Below, piece after piece: positions 27,283 through 35,840 of a DNA stretch of 54,035 bases (position 1 is the stretch's first letter; each line of letters begins with the position of its first letter). Below the pieces are notes generated by a model that was given only the letters and a program-made list of their open reading frames with translations, was not told where the DNA came from and did no database searches. This DNA is from Williamsia sp. 1135 (GTDB lineage: Bacteria; Actinomycetota; Actinomycetes; Mycobacteriales; Mycobacteriaceae). Made by a program: the position numbers and the translations under genes. The stretch is taken from contig NZ_MJEI01000068.1 in the NCBI RefSeq assembly GCF_002095395.1, positions 1 to 54,035 on the forward strand, read 5' to 3'.

Positions 27283-28590
27283 TCATGCTGCAAGCGCAGG
27301 GAAGACGACAACCGATCCGTCCAGTTCGCGGACCATCTCGATCGCGACGTCCGGCTGAAGGCTGGCTGCGGTAACGGCCGGTTCCAAGTCGCGCAGCAGA
27401 AAGCTGGCGCGGAGCAGCGCGTCGACGTCGCCCGCGGTGAACATGAAGTCGCGCACGCCGTGGGAGCGATCTAGTTTGAGCTGGGACAGACCCGTCAGCA
27501 CTGCCGCAATCCTCGATTCCAGTTCATTGACCCGTTTTTGGTCGCTCGCGAGTGATCGGACGAAGTTGTTGAAAGGATTGCCGGGGTCCGCCTGCGCGTG
27601 CTCAACGGCCTGAAGCACGATCACTCGCCTCTTGAGTGCAATGGCGAGTTCGGCGAGCTCGAGGTGAGCGCGGAATTCACCTCCCTCCTCATCGATTCCA
27701 CTGAACGCTTTGCGCAGCGGATTCAGCTCTGCCCGTCCGTTCTGCAGTCCGGCGAGACCCTTCTCCCAGTTCTTCAGACGCGCTTCCGCATCGGCCAAGC
27801 CGATGCTGATGGCGTGCACGGCCGAATCCAGCCCTATAGAAACGCCAACCCGCCCCTGGTCGAGCAAGATGCCTGTCGCCTTGTCGATGGCGTCGCGGCA
27901 ACCATTGAGGACGCTGCGCTCACGTTGAAGCGCATCGTCGTGAAGCCTCTCGAGCAGGACGGTGATCTTCTCGAGTGCCTGTTGGCGCTTGTGGTCGGCG
28001 TGCGCACTGACGCCGACAGCAACGGCCATGAACACCAGGGGAGCAGCCACGGTCAACGCGCCGGCACCCGCAACGGCGACCCCGGCGGTGGCCGCTGATC
28101 CACCAGCGGCGCCGGCAGCCGCAGCTTGACCGGCGACGGGGACGAATGTTGCCTGCGCCACGACGCCCGACGGCCCCATGAGGGCACTGTGCACACCACC
28201 GGCAGCCGCTTTCGAGGCCATGGGATTGACCATCCCGGCACCAAACTTGGCTGCGACCTTCGCGGGAACGACCATCTTGTAGAGGGCTTCGCCGCCGACG
28301 CCGGCGGCCGCTGTGGAACCGGCCTTCGACGTCTGACCAATCAGCTGCGTGAGGTGCGTTGCCAGCGGGCTCGCGCTGTCCAAATGGATGCCCAGGCTTC
28401 GGTCAACCTTCAGGGGGAGCGGATGTGCCTCCAAGGTGGCGACTGGTGAATCGGCCATCGCCGCAAGGACAGTTCGCAACTCGTTGAGGCGCTCGGGGGT
28501 CATAGATAGGTCGGCCATGAGCGTAGGCACCGTGACGTCCTGGGTGGCCAGGGTCCATACCGGAACTATATTTTCGTCGCTATCGACCAC
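27283..28590 (-). CDS. Unknown protein, Ala/Gly-rich hydrophobic core and coiled coil
   Basis: This protein of about 435 aa is not recognised. The open frame runs back to 28983 but would overlap the divergent GIY-YIG gene. The GTG at 28590 has GAGGAAGG just upstream and gives the most credible N-terminus. The first 100 residues are polar. A long Ala/Gly/Val-rich stretch follows (GQAAAAGAAGGSAATAGVAV to LVFMAVAVGVSA) that could insert in a membrane. After it comes a helical, heptad-rich region (HKRQQALEKITVLLERLHDD onward). Hydrophobic glycine-zipper-like cores followed by coiled coil occur in pore-forming or toxin-like proteins; that is a suggestion only. It lies 42 bp upstream of the UDG-like gene on the same strand. 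Confidence 0.6.
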   Translation of the reverse strand: MVDSDENIVPVWTLATQDVTVPTLMADLSMTPERLNELRTVLAAMADSPVATLEAHPLPLKVDRSLGIHLDSASPLATHLTQLIGQTSKAGSTAAAGVGGEALYKMVVPAKVAAKFGAGMVNPMASKAAAGGVHSALMGPSGVVAQATFVPVAGQAAAAGAAGGSAATAGVAVAGAGALTVAAPLVFMAVAVGVSAHADHKRQQALEKITVLLERLHDDALQRERSVLNGCRDAIDKATGILLDQGRVGVSIGLDSAVHAISIGLADAEARLKNWEKGLAGLQNGRAELNPLRKAFSGIDEEGGEFRAHLELAELAIALKRRVIVLQAVEHAQADPGNPFNNFVRSLASDQKRVNELESRIAAVLTGLSQLKLDRSHGVRDFMFTAGDVDALLRASFLLRDLEPAVTAASLQPDVAIEMVRELDGSVVVFPALAA

Positions 28591-28740
28591 CGTGTGCCTT
28601 CCTCGCATCCTGCTCTGTCCGCTCAGGCTATTCGAGCATGGTGACACTGGGTATCGCCGGTCGGTTACAACGACGATCGTTTGCACATGTATCGATTCCG
28701 GGGACGCGTAATTGGCCTGCTCGATTGAGGGCTTATTGCG
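28591..28740. other. Divergent intergenic spacer
   Basis: About 150 bp lie between the Ala/Gly-rich gene (minus) and the GIY-YIG-like gene (plus), so promoters for both should be here. No strong palindrome was noticed. GAGGGC about 10 bases before the ATG at 28741 is a possible ribosome binding site. Confidence 0.4.
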
Positions 28741-29313
28741 ATGCGATACACGGTCCGGCACCGACACGTTCGCCAGCTGGTGGCTGCCGCCCAACGAACC
28801 GCGGGCGTCGAGTTCGCTCGCTTCCCTCGGTGGTTCAAGGCCTTGCCCGCAGACATCGACGTCTCGAACTGCATCCACCGTGACGACGGCCTCGTGCTGC
28901 TTTATGCCGGGATCAGTCCGAGCAAACCGTCCTCGGTTGGAGTAGCCAGTAAGCAGAACATCCGACGGCGAATCAAACTCCACTACGCAGGAGACGCATC
29001 GGTCTCCACCCTGCGAAAGTCACTGGGGTGCTTGCTGTCCGAGGAGTTGGGTATTCGACTCAGGCGCGTAGGTCCCACTGAACGAATGAAGTTCGGTGAA
29101 GGCGAAGGTCGGCTGTCGGAGTGGATGGCCCACAACGCATTTGTTTCGTGGATCATCCACCCCGAGCCTTGGCTCCTGGAGGACGAGCTGATCGAGACCG
29201 TCCATCTCCCGCTGAACATCGATGGCGCGAGCGGCCCTTTCCGGCCAACCCTGCGAGCTGCCCGCAGAGCGGCCGTCGCGACGGCAAACGAACTACCGGT
29301 TATCGCTCAGTGA
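28741..29313 (+). CDS. GIY-YIG-like nuclease family protein
   Basis: This 190-aa protein has the spacing of a divergent GIY-YIG domain: LVLLYAGISPSKP (about 51-63, the second motif as YAGIS), then NIRRRIKLHYAGDASVSTLR with the Arg and His of the core, a helix SLGCLLSEELGI, and ERMKFGEGEGRLSEWM followed by EPWLLEDELIETVHLPLN with a well-placed Glu. Proteins like this are widespread, short and poorly characterised in Actinobacteria. The catalytic first Tyr motif is weak, so activity is uncertain. The ATG start lies 150 bp from the divergent gene. It closes the defence-island half of the window. Confidence 0.6.
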   Translation: MRYTVRHRHVRQLVAAAQRTAGVEFARFPRWFKALPADIDVSNCIHRDDGLVLLYAGISPSKPSSVGVASKQNIRRRIKLHYAGDASVSTLRKSLGCLLSEELGIRLRRVGPTERMKFGEGEGRLSEWMAHNAFVSWIIHPEPWLLEDELIETVHLPLNIDGASGPFRPTLRAARRAAVATANELPVIAQ

Positions 29314-29355
29314 GGTCGGAGACCAGCTAAGCCGGCCGAGTCGGCACCGTCGCGA

Positions 29356-29895
29356 TCAGCACGCGCTCGTCTCACCGATCTTCACAACGGACAACACCGC
29401 GTCACCTTCGGTGATTGCCACACCGGGTTCTGGAGACTGGCCCACGACGACCCAGTTGCTGTCGTTCACCTGCATGCGTCCCTCGCCGGTGGCGTCTTCA
29501 CTTCGGGAGTAGAAGACTCCGTTGTCCTGGATGAGGTTTTGTGCTGCCTGAAGATTCATGCACACCACCGCCGGCATGATGCCGCCCGCGGGTGCCGCGG
29601 ACGTGGTTGTCGGTGCGACCGGCGCCGGTGCTGCCGTCTCGGCGGTGGTGGTTGGCGTCGGCTGAACGGTCACGGTGCTCGGCGCGACGGTGACCGTCGA
29701 GGCCGATGACGTGGTCGTGGTGGTGGCTTCCTTGTCGTCTGAGCAGCCGGCCACTCCGGCGACCCCGAGCAGCAGGACGGCGGCACCGATACCGCTGACC
29801 ATCCACGACCGCCTGGCCTTCCGGTGCGGCGCCCGCCGAGTCCGCTGATCAGCATTTGAATCGTGCGACGGTGACGGTGACGGGCGTGTGTTCAT
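29356..29895 (-). CDS. Secreted lipoprotein with PASTA-like C-terminus
   Basis: This protein of about 179 aa has a polar N-terminus (starting MNTRPSPSP), a membrane segment ending in a lipobox LLLGVAGVAGC, then a long Thr/Pro/Ala-rich linker and a C-terminal domain of about 70 residues. That domain (MPAVVCMNLQAAQNLIQDNG, then VVVGQSPEPGVAITEGDAV) follows the PASTA pattern of one helix and three strands. PASTA domains bind cell-wall muropeptides or mediate extracellular assembly. I chose the ATG at 29895 rather than the longer frame because the extension is unsupported. It is divergent from the VWA lipoprotein operon across a 303-bp region with a perfect palindrome. Confidence 0.75.
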   Translation of the reverse strand: MNTRPSPSPSHDSNADQRTRRAPHRKARRSWMVSGIGAAVLLLGVAGVAGCSDDKEATTTTTSSASTVTVAPSTVTVQPTPTTTAETAAPAPVAPTTTSAAPAGGIMPAVVCMNLQAAQNLIQDNGVFYSRSEDATGEGRMQVNDSNWVVVGQSPEPGVAITEGDAVLSVVKIGETSAC

Positions 29896-30198
29896 GGGGC
29901 AACTCTCTGTTGAGGAAAAGCTGAGGGGGTGCGCATGTTCCGAGGCGCGGCTCACTACACGGGGTGCGCCGAGACATGTTCGTGGGAAACCCATGTCGCG
30001 GATCGAGATTCGAGGCCCGAAAGGTATAGCACGCGACAGCGACAGCGCCGTGGCATAGCCAAGGGCAGACGCGCTTCCATCGCTGACCTGAGGTTCACCG
30101 CGAAGAACGTCGCAGTTCGAACTGCGCCAGATAATTCCAAGGTCCGCTCGTACGATCAGACGATATCGGTGGGCTGGTCAGGTTGTTAGCGTCGGCTA
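29896..30198. other. Divergent regulatory region, no gene
   Basis: This 303-bp region lies between two genes for secreted lipoproteins transcribed away from each other. It holds the 16-bp palindrome annotated separately. A TCGTACGATCAG segment near 30148-30160 partly resembles the TTCGTA motif found elsewhere in this region. No ORF or RNA was recognised. Confidence 0.5.
30111..30126. promoter_or_regulatory. Perfect 16-bp palindrome, candidate operator
   Basis: CGCAGTTCGAACTGCG reads the same on both strands without a spacer. It lies 73 bases before the GTG of the VWA lipoprotein gene, in a divergent promoter region. The binder is unknown. Confidence 0.45.
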
Positions 30199-31920
30199 GT
30201 GATTACGCGTCCGCTGCTGCCCGTGCGCCCGAGACGCGTGATGTGGTTGGCGCTCGCTGCGATCGTCATCGTGGTGATGTCGGCGTGCACGTCCGCAGAT
30301 AATGGCCAAGCGGTTCCGGATCAGTCGAACGCGGCGCCGAAGATCACCGCCGACATCCCGCCGACCGCGCTCGTGATTGACGCCTCCGATTCGATGCTCA
30401 CCGACGATGCACCCGGGTTGCGGATCGAAGCCGCGAAGCGGGCAGCGAACACTCTCGTTGATGCATTGCCAGCCGATTCCGAGTTGGCGATCCTCACCTA
30501 CGGGACCGGCACGGGGAACAGCCCGGCCGAGTACGGTGCGGGTTGCCTAGACGTGACGGAGATCGTCCCGTTGGGTGCGCTGGATGTGGCGGGTTCACAC
30601 GACGCGATCAATGAGCTTGTGCCACGTGGCTATACCCCGATCGCCGAATCACTGCGACGGGCAGCGGCCGTGCTAACGACGGATACTCCCGCAGCCATTG
30701 TGCTGATCTCCGACGGTGAGGACATCTGCGCCGACCCTCCGTGTGAGGTCGCCCGCCAACTCAAACTCGACCATCCCGAGCTGGAGATCTCGACGGTCGG
30801 TTTCAAAACGCAGGGACAGGCCTCGGCGGACCTGAAGTGCATCGCCGACGCCACCGGTGGCGTGTTTGTGACCGCCGCGAACCCGGCCCAGCTCGAGGCT
30901 CGTCTGCTCGCCACCCAGAACTCCGACGCCTCCGCCAGCGCACTCAACGGCGACACCCTGCAAGGCATCACTCTGGGTCAGACCCTGGCCGATATCAGAG
31001 TTCAGCACAACGACTTCCCGGCCGGTGGGACTCGGCGCGGCGACCAAACAATCATCATCTGGGCCGACTGCGAATGGATCTTCGGCCCCGACGGGTCACT
31101 GCAGGAAATCAATCCGGGGGACACCGCGCGGACCATCGACGGCCTGACGCTGGGTGACACCGTCGCCGATGCCATCGACCTGTACGGCGAACCTGTCACC
31201 GACACGACCGACGGATCCGGCCGCAGCCTCGTGTTCGCGGCTCAACCGGACAGCGACATCGGGTACCGCATCGGGGCCGACGGTGTCGGCAGTGCGGCGA
31301 TCATCACCTCGATGGTGGTGTGCCGCTGCGTGCCGGGATCTGGTGGGACGGGGTCGACCGCATCGGCGATCGAACGGCCGTTCACCCGATCGGGGGGAAC
31401 GGCGCCAGGGTGGCTCAAAGACACCACCCGCAACAGTTACGGCTACTTCGGCTGCGACGCCGCAAGTGTCCCTGGCGTCGTCGATGACGGGATCTATTGG
31501 TGCTCAGGTCCGTCCGGCGATGGACAGGGACCGTGCGCTCCGACCGTGGGGTCGAATTACGTCTTGTGTGTCACCGACCCGTTCACCAAAACGCTGACCC
31601 TGGTGGCCCCGACACGGCCACTGCCGGGAGCGAAACCCGTCGCCGCGTCGCCGGAACTCCCGCTGGGACTGGTCTTGGCCGACGGCACCCAGTGCCGCTA
31701 CATCAAGAACCGGGGCGTCGCGCCTGGAGGCGGCCGGGCGGGGTGGTCCGCGCCCTACAACTGCGGTGCCCCGCGAGATCAGCTGTTCGTGTGGGCGGGG
31801 CAGGGAGCGGACCCGATCGAACGCACCGGTTCCGGCTGGGTCGTGCAGGTCGGGGGACCTGATGCCAACGTCCGCCAGGTGTCGGTGACCGAAGCCGTCT
31901 ACATCGGATTTGCCCCATGA
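30199..31920 (+). CDS. VWA-domain lipoprotein
   Basis: This 573-aa exported protein has a signal segment ending in lipobox VVMSAC (Cys 30). Residues about 57-240 form a von Willebrand A domain: MIDAS DASDSM (61-66, the DxSxS pattern), SELAILTYGTGTGNS, GYTPIAESLRRAAAVL with the Thr, and VLISDGEDICADPPC, which has a Cys pair shared with the second VWA protein of the window. The remaining half is Gly/Cys-containing and holds two short LTLGDTVADA-like segments; I do not recognise it. VWA lipoproteins usually make metal-dependent protein contacts at the envelope. The GTG start lacks a strong ribosome binding site. It overlaps the next lipoprotein gene by 4 bp. Confidence 0.8.
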   Translation: MITRPLLPVRPRRVMWLALAAIVIVVMSACTSADNGQAVPDQSNAAPKITADIPPTALVIDASDSMLTDDAPGLRIEAAKRAANTLVDALPADSELAILTYGTGTGNSPAEYGAGCLDVTEIVPLGALDVAGSHDAINELVPRGYTPIAESLRRAAAVLTTDTPAAIVLISDGEDICADPPCEVARQLKLDHPELEISTVGFKTQGQASADLKCIADATGGVFVTAANPAQLEARLLATQNSDASASALNGDTLQGITLGQTLADIRVQHNDFPAGGTRRGDQTIIIWADCEWIFGPDGSLQEINPGDTARTIDGLTLGDTVADAIDLYGEPVTDTTDGSGRSLVFAAQPDSDIGYRIGADGVGSAAIITSMVVCRCVPGSGGTGSTASAIERPFTRSGGTAPGWLKDTTRNSYGYFGCDAASVPGVVDDGIYWCSGPSGDGQGPCAPTVGSNYVLCVTDPFTKTLTLVAPTRPLPGAKPVAASPELPLGLVLADGTQCRYIKNRGVAPGGGRAGWSAPYNCGAPRDQLFVWAGQGADPIERTGSGWVVQVGGPDANVRQVSVTEAVYIGFAP

Positions 31921-32729
31921 CAGGAGTTGCTCGACTCATGACACATCGCTTCCTTCCGGTCCTCGCCGCCGCGGCATTCTGCCTGGTTATCACCGGATGC
32001 ACGCAGAGCGTGGACGGTTCCGCCGGAACGGTGGTCGCCGGCAACGCAGGCCCCAGTGCCGGCGGATCCGTGACCGCCGACGCCGCACCGCCGATCGATC
32101 CGTGCGAGGGGACGACGGGATGCCAGTACGTCGCCGATGTGGACGTCGATGGTGATGGTGCCACTGACCAGGTGGGGATTGCGTATGGCCCCAGTGGTGT
32201 TCAGGTCGTCGCGGGTATCAATGGTGAGCGGTACGAGTGGGTCCAGCCGGCGTCGTCTGGTGGCCAGGTGTATACCGATCCGGCCGAGATCTATCGTGGC
32301 GCTTTCGCTCTGAGTCGCGCGCAGGGTGCGGACATCGCCCTCCACTTGGTTCAAGGTGGCGGCAACGCCGAACAATTCGCGGTCGTGAGTTGGGATGGTA
32401 GTGGCCTGGTGGCGTTGCCCCAGCCACCCACCGCCGACCGCACCGGTCTGAAGACCGAGGGGATTTGGTATCTCGGGTCATCTCACGGCCGCCAGGACTC
32501 GATCGCGTGCCGCGCGCCTGGCGAGCTCACGGTGAACCGGCTGACCGCCGCTACACAGGAAGGATCGCCGGTACCGGGTGGCGGTCGCAGGGAAGAGAAC
32601 TACTACCTGTTCAGCGGTGGTCAGTGGCAACCGAACGGGTCGGATAACGTCCCCGATACGACCTTCAGCTACAGCTGGGACGCACACGCCAACGCGTTCG
32701 CCTGTGACGACTTGGGAGTCGCACCCTGA
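31917..32729 (+). CDS. Secreted lipoprotein with DVDGDG repeat
   Basis: This protein of about 270 aa has a signal peptide and lipobox CLVITGC, then a low-complexity Gly/Ser/Ala linker and a domain starting with VADVDVDGDGATDQVGI, which resembles a single FG-GAP or calcium-binding loop. The rest, with GINGERYEWVQP and GNAEQFAVVSWDGS, looks beta-rich. Two starts are possible: ATG at 31917, which overlaps the VWA stop (ATGA), or ATG at 31938, which has GGAG 12 bases upstream and gives a cleaner signal peptide. The product is likely to act with the VWA lipoprotein outside the membrane. No enzymatic motif was seen. Confidence 0.7.
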   Translation: MTGVARLMTHRFLPVLAAAAFCLVITGCTQSVDGSAGTVVAGNAGPSAGGSVTADAAPPIDPCEGTTGCQYVADVDVDGDGATDQVGIAYGPSGVQVVAGINGERYEWVQPASSGGQVYTDPAEIYRGAFALSRAQGADIALHLVQGGGNAEQFAVVSWDGSGLVALPQPPTADRTGLKTEGIWYLGSSHGRQDSIACRAPGELTVNRLTAATQEGSPVPGGGRREENYYLFSGGQWQPNGSDNVPDTTFSYSWDAHANAFACDDLGVAP

Positions 32730-32756
32730 CCACGATGTGACGAGCGGCGAAGCGTC

Positions 32757-33914
32757 CTACCTGACCTCATCCAACCGACTCGTCAGAACCACCAACCGCA
32801 ACGCCTCACGCAGGCTCTTCACCGTCGCCGACCACGCCTTCTCCTCATGCTCACAGGCAGCCGCTTCTTCTTCGTCTTCGCGGGAGAGTGCGTCGTAGAT
32901 GGAACTGCGCCAGGACAATTCCTGCTCCTCGCTGACCCGCAGGTACTGGAGGATGTCGTCTCGATCAAAGTTGCAGATCGTCGCGATCTCGTGCGGCGAC
33001 AGGGGACCGTGGTCGGTGTCGTCGAGCTGCAAGATCACCATCAGGCCGGCCGGCAACCCTCCGTCTGTCACCTCGACGTCGGGGGTGGCCTGAGCGACGA
33101 CCTTCGCGACCTCACCCGATCCATCGGTGAGGAAGTCGAACCACTTGATCAGCGTCGACCGCAGCACCGCATCGGTGAAGACCGTCGCGTCCATCCTGAT
33201 CGACACCCGGACGTGGCTCTCGTGCAAGACGAACCTGATGTCTGGCCACGTGGACGAGAACGTCATGAGTGCCGCGCTGGCTGTCGCCGAGTCCTGCACA
33301 TCCACAGGGAGATTGGCGAACATCTCGAGCACCGGATCCGCAGCGTCAACACATAGCCACGACGTCTCGTCGTTGACGGTGAAGATGATGTCCCCGTCGT
33401 CGTCCTTGGTGGGCGCGGACCCGGTCATCCGCTCGACCGCGTCATCGACGAGCGCCCGCAGATGCGACTGGCCGGTCGGCTGCACAGCGACGATAGGCGT
33501 GGACGGGGGTGTCTCGTGGACCGTGAGCAGGAAGGTCGGGTGCACCACCTGCCACAGCTCCTGCATCACCGCCGTGGCGGCGTTCACGACGAGTTCGATC
33601 TCGTCGCGAGGACGCTCCACGACACATTCGTCTTCGCAGATGGAATCCCACTCGAGTTCCATGAGTAGCGAGAGTTCGGCGTCGTCGATCTCGCGATCCT
33701 GCCCGAGCAGGGTCGGACCGAGTACGCACCGCACCTCATCGTCATCGGTGACCGTGAACAGGGCAGCAGGCCCGCTGCCGTCCAGGGCTGCGTTCGGCGC
33801 ACTCACCCGTACCGTGTCCGAGGCCTGCAGTCCGGTCAGCCGGGTGGCCAGCTCATCACGGAATGCTGTCCATCCATCGGCAGCGGAAGCGTCGAAGTCG
33901 AAGATGTTGGACAT
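32757..33914 (-). CDS. TY-Chap / YbjN-like protein
   Basis: This protein of about 385 aa is cytoplasmic and acidic. It contains two or three repeats of a beta-rich fold with DE-rich turns (for example EIDDAELSLLMELEWDSICE and SHLRALVDDAVERM), similar to the type III secretion-chaperone-like TY-Chap/YbjN families of Actinobacteria. In those families the fold binds partner proteins; which partner is unknown. The start at 33914 is favoured over the frame back to 34061 because GGGAGG lies just upstream of it. It faces away from the small LuxR-type regulator at 34132, with a dyad-symmetry element between them. Confidence 0.65.
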   Translation of the reverse strand: MSNIFDFDASAADGWTAFRDELATRLTGLQASDTVRVSAPNAALDGSGPAALFTVTDDDEVRCVLGPTLLGQDREIDDAELSLLMELEWDSICEDECVVERPRDEIELVVNAATAVMQELWQVVHPTFLLTVHETPPSTPIVAVQPTGQSHLRALVDDAVERMTGSAPTKDDDGDIIFTVNDETSWLCVDAADPVLEMFANLPVDVQDSATASAALMTFSSTWPDIRFVLHESHVRVSIRMDATVFTDAVLRSTLIKWFDFLTDGSGEVAKVVAQATPDVEVTDGGLPAGLMVILQLDDTDHGPLSPHEIATICNFDRDDILQYLRVSEEQELSWRSSIYDALSREDEEEAAACEHEEKAWSATVKSLREALRLVVLTSRLDEVR

Positions 33915-33998
33915 CAGGCACCTCCCTCTCTGTTGTCTGTAGGGAAAGGGTAGCGAGGGGGTCTGACAGTGATGGGCCATCAACTGCGCCGCTCGACC

Positions 33999-34020
33999 AT
34001 GCGTTCGAAAGAACACGCAT
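33999..34020. promoter_or_regulatory. Dyad-symmetry element between divergent genes
   Basis: ATGCGT (33999-34004) and ACGCAT (34015-34020) are exact inverted arms. Inside them TTC-GAAA-GAA adds further symmetry. It lies about 85 bp from the TY-Chap start and 110 bp from the HTH gene start, so it could control either. Confidence 0.4.
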
Positions 34021-34102
34021 GTAAGTAAAAACGTCACTCGCGCAACGGATTTCATTGTCATACCCCCTCGCTAAGTTCGCCTCGTTGCTGACGGCCACTT
34101 CC

Positions 34103-34128
34103 CGGCTGTCGACGAAGAAGAGATCGGA
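34103..34128 (+). promoter_or_regulatory. Leader segment shared with the second orphan HTH gene
   Basis: CGGCTGTCGACGA (34103-34115) recurs exactly at 47130-47142, and GATCGGA (34122-34128) recurs at 47147-47153. Both pairs lie just before the start of a small LuxR-type HTH gene. This is either a conserved control element or the trace of a duplication. Confidence 0.45.
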
Positions 34129-34131
34129 TCC

Positions 34132-34392
34132 GTGATGTACACAATGGACGAGTCAGCCCGGGCCACCAGGCCGACGTTGAGCGAGCGAGAGGTCGAGGTC
34201 CTGCGGACCTGGTTGATCTGCGATACCAAAGAGGAGGCCGGCCGCGCGTTGTTCATCGGTGCCGCCACGGTCAGCACCCACGTCGCCCGTATCCGCGGCA
34301 AGTACGAAGCCGCGGGTCGTCCGGCCAACACCAAGGCCGCGCTGCTGGCGCGGGCTCTGCAGGACGGCCTCATCACCGTCGATGAGCTCTGA
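34132..34392 (+). CDS. Orphan LuxR-type HTH protein
   Basis: This 86-aa protein is almost only a NarL/LuxR-type helix-turn-helix: LSEREVEVLRTWLICDTKEE (about 17-36), then VSTHVARIRGKYEAAGRP (recognition helix) and a helix ending in ALQDGLITVDEL. There is no receiver domain, so it is either a stand-alone regulator or one part of a multi-component system. The start may be the GTG at 34132 or the ATG at 34135. It overlaps the next gene by 11 bp and so is cotranscribed with it. A paralogue about 13 kb downstream (47160-47423) shares the ARALQDGLI and KY.A.GRPA motifs. Confidence 0.75.
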   Translation: MMYTMDESARATRPTLSEREVEVLRTWLICDTKEEAGRALFIGAATVSTHVARIRGKYEAAGRPANTKAALLARALQDGLITVDEL

Positions 34393-35260
34393 CCCGGTGG
34401 GCGAGCGGTTCGAGTACTACGCTGTCGGCGCCCCGCGGCCGCGGAGTCGGCCGGTGCTCACGGTCGTGTCGAGTCCAGGTGCGGCCGGCGTTGTGGCGGC
34501 CGTGTGCGTGGCTGCCGCGTTGGTTGCAGCCTCGATGCTGCACCTCGGCTTCCTGCTCGCCGGGGCATTCGTGGCGATGATCGTCCTCGCCGCCGGCGCA
34601 TGGCTTCGTGAGGGCCTGGAGAACGAACAAGCCTCCGACAAAAGGCTTCTGGTGGAGTCGGGGTATCTGGTTACCCACAGTGAGGTTGCGCTGTGCGACA
34701 AAAAGGACCGCAAGCCCGTCGAGAAGGCACGGTCGGCGGTCGCGGTGATCACTTCGTCGGAAGCAGCAACCGGCGGGTGGCTCGGCGACATCGACTTCAC
34801 CGCCGATCTGTTCTGGATCGCGTCATCCGCGGTCGAGGCCAGCGCGATGCAGGAGCTGATCACCAAGCTGAAGCCGTCCCGGCGAGCGTCGGACAAACAA
34901 GCTGTGTCAGCTGGCAAAGTGTGGCTGGACGCCCGCCGGAAGAAGCTCGACGAACGGGTCAAGCTACTCGAAGATGCTGCCAAACATGCACGCGCTGTGG
35001 ATGAAAGACTCAGGCGGCAACAGGAGGCCTCCGCGCGTCTAGCCTTGCGTGACGAGGAATCCGCGCGCATGGCCGGTCTCCGGACGCGGTTGGTGGGGAA
35101 TGAGCGTCCGAACTTGGTTGAGCCGAGTAACGAGGCGGTGGAGGCGATTCGTGCCAGGGCTGAGGCGTTCTACGACGTCGACGCCATCAACCGGCGTGTG
35201 GCCGGTGACGACGTCGTCGACACCGGCGGCGTTCTCGGATGGCTTCGCCGACGACTGTGA
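34382..35260 (+). CDS. Membrane protein with cytosolic coiled coil
   Basis: This protein of about 292 aa begins with ATG at 34382, inside the end of the HTH gene. Two membrane helices are visible (GVVAAVCVAAALVAASMLHL and LAGAFVAMIVLAAGAWL). The rest is a soluble domain of about 210 residues with a long coiled coil rich in Arg, Glu and Lys (KKLDERVKLLEDAAKH and QQEASARLALRDEESARMAG) and a C-terminal tail containing FYDVDAINRRV. No family is recognised. Coupled translation with the orphan regulator suggests a membrane-anchored partner. Confidence 0.65.
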   Translation: MSSDPVGERFEYYAVGAPRPRSRPVLTVVSSPGAAGVVAAVCVAAALVAASMLHLGFLLAGAFVAMIVLAAGAWLREGLENEQASDKRLLVESGYLVTHSEVALCDKKDRKPVEKARSAVAVITSSEAATGGWLGDIDFTADLFWIASSAVEASAMQELITKLKPSRRASDKQAVSAGKVWLDARRKKLDERVKLLEDAAKHARAVDERLRRQQEASARLALRDEESARMAGLRTRLVGNERPNLVEPSNEAVEAIRARAEAFYDVDAINRRVAGDDVVDTGGVLGWLRRRL

Positions 35261-35309
35261 TCCGATCGTATGATAGGCCGTCGACCTGCGGCGCTTTACG
35301 CTCAGACAC

Positions 35310-35804
35310 ATGCGATTTCAGCTCAAACCGCAGCACGTTGCGGGAGCTTTGGCGGTGTTGTTCATCCTTCCCGTGCTCTACATCTTCATGGTTCAAGGTG
35401 TGGAGTCGTCGACGGAATATTCAATCAGCTACTCGACGGGGGAGACGAGCACCGACTCCTCCAGCAATCTGGGCAGTCAGATCGGTAAAGCCCTCCCATG
35501 GTTCATCTTTGCGTTGATCTTCGGTGCCATCGAGCTTTGGGCTCGCAAGACCAATGCAGGTTGGCCTCCAGCGTTGACTAGCGCTCTGGCCGGAATGCGT
35601 CAGCCGGCAACTCCTTCACCCGGCGGTGCCATGCGATTCAACCCACCACCGAACTGGCCTCCCGCTCCTGCCGGCTGGGCACCAGGACCGGGGTGGCAAC
35701 CCGACGCCCACTGGCCTCCGGCTCCTGCCGGCTGGCCGCTGTGGGTGCAAGAACCGGCCGCCGGCGATCCCATCGCCCCGCCACCATTCCCACCTCGTGG
35801 CTGA
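35310..35804 (+). CDS. Small membrane protein with proline-rich repeats
   Basis: This 164-aa protein has an N-terminal membrane helix (VAGALAVLFILPVLYIFMVQ), a short loop, a second helix (ALPWFIFALIFGAIELWA) and a C-terminal tail with WPPAPAGWAPG and WPPAPAGWPLW repeats. Such GW-rich proline tails are common in actinobacterial surface or membrane proteins and may mediate protein-protein contact. It lies 49 bp after the coiled-coil membrane protein. A TCGTATGA segment upstream (35266-35273) is a partial match to the TTCGTA motif. Confidence 0.65.
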   Translation: MRFQLKPQHVAGALAVLFILPVLYIFMVQGVESSTEYSISYSTGETSTDSSSNLGSQIGKALPWFIFALIFGAIELWARKTNAGWPPALTSALAGMRQPATPSPGGAMRFNPPPNWPPAPAGWAPGPGWQPDAHWPPAPAGWPLWVQEPAAGDPIAPPPFPPRG

Positions 35805-35840
35805 CGCTTTGTACCGCAGCCATTTTGATCGCCAGCACAG

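Noticed and set aside
28591-28983. N-terminal extension of the Ala/Gly-rich protein (frame open to 28983)
   Set aside because: It overlaps the divergent GIY-YIG-like gene by more than 200 bp, and the GTG at 28590 has a strong ribosome binding site.
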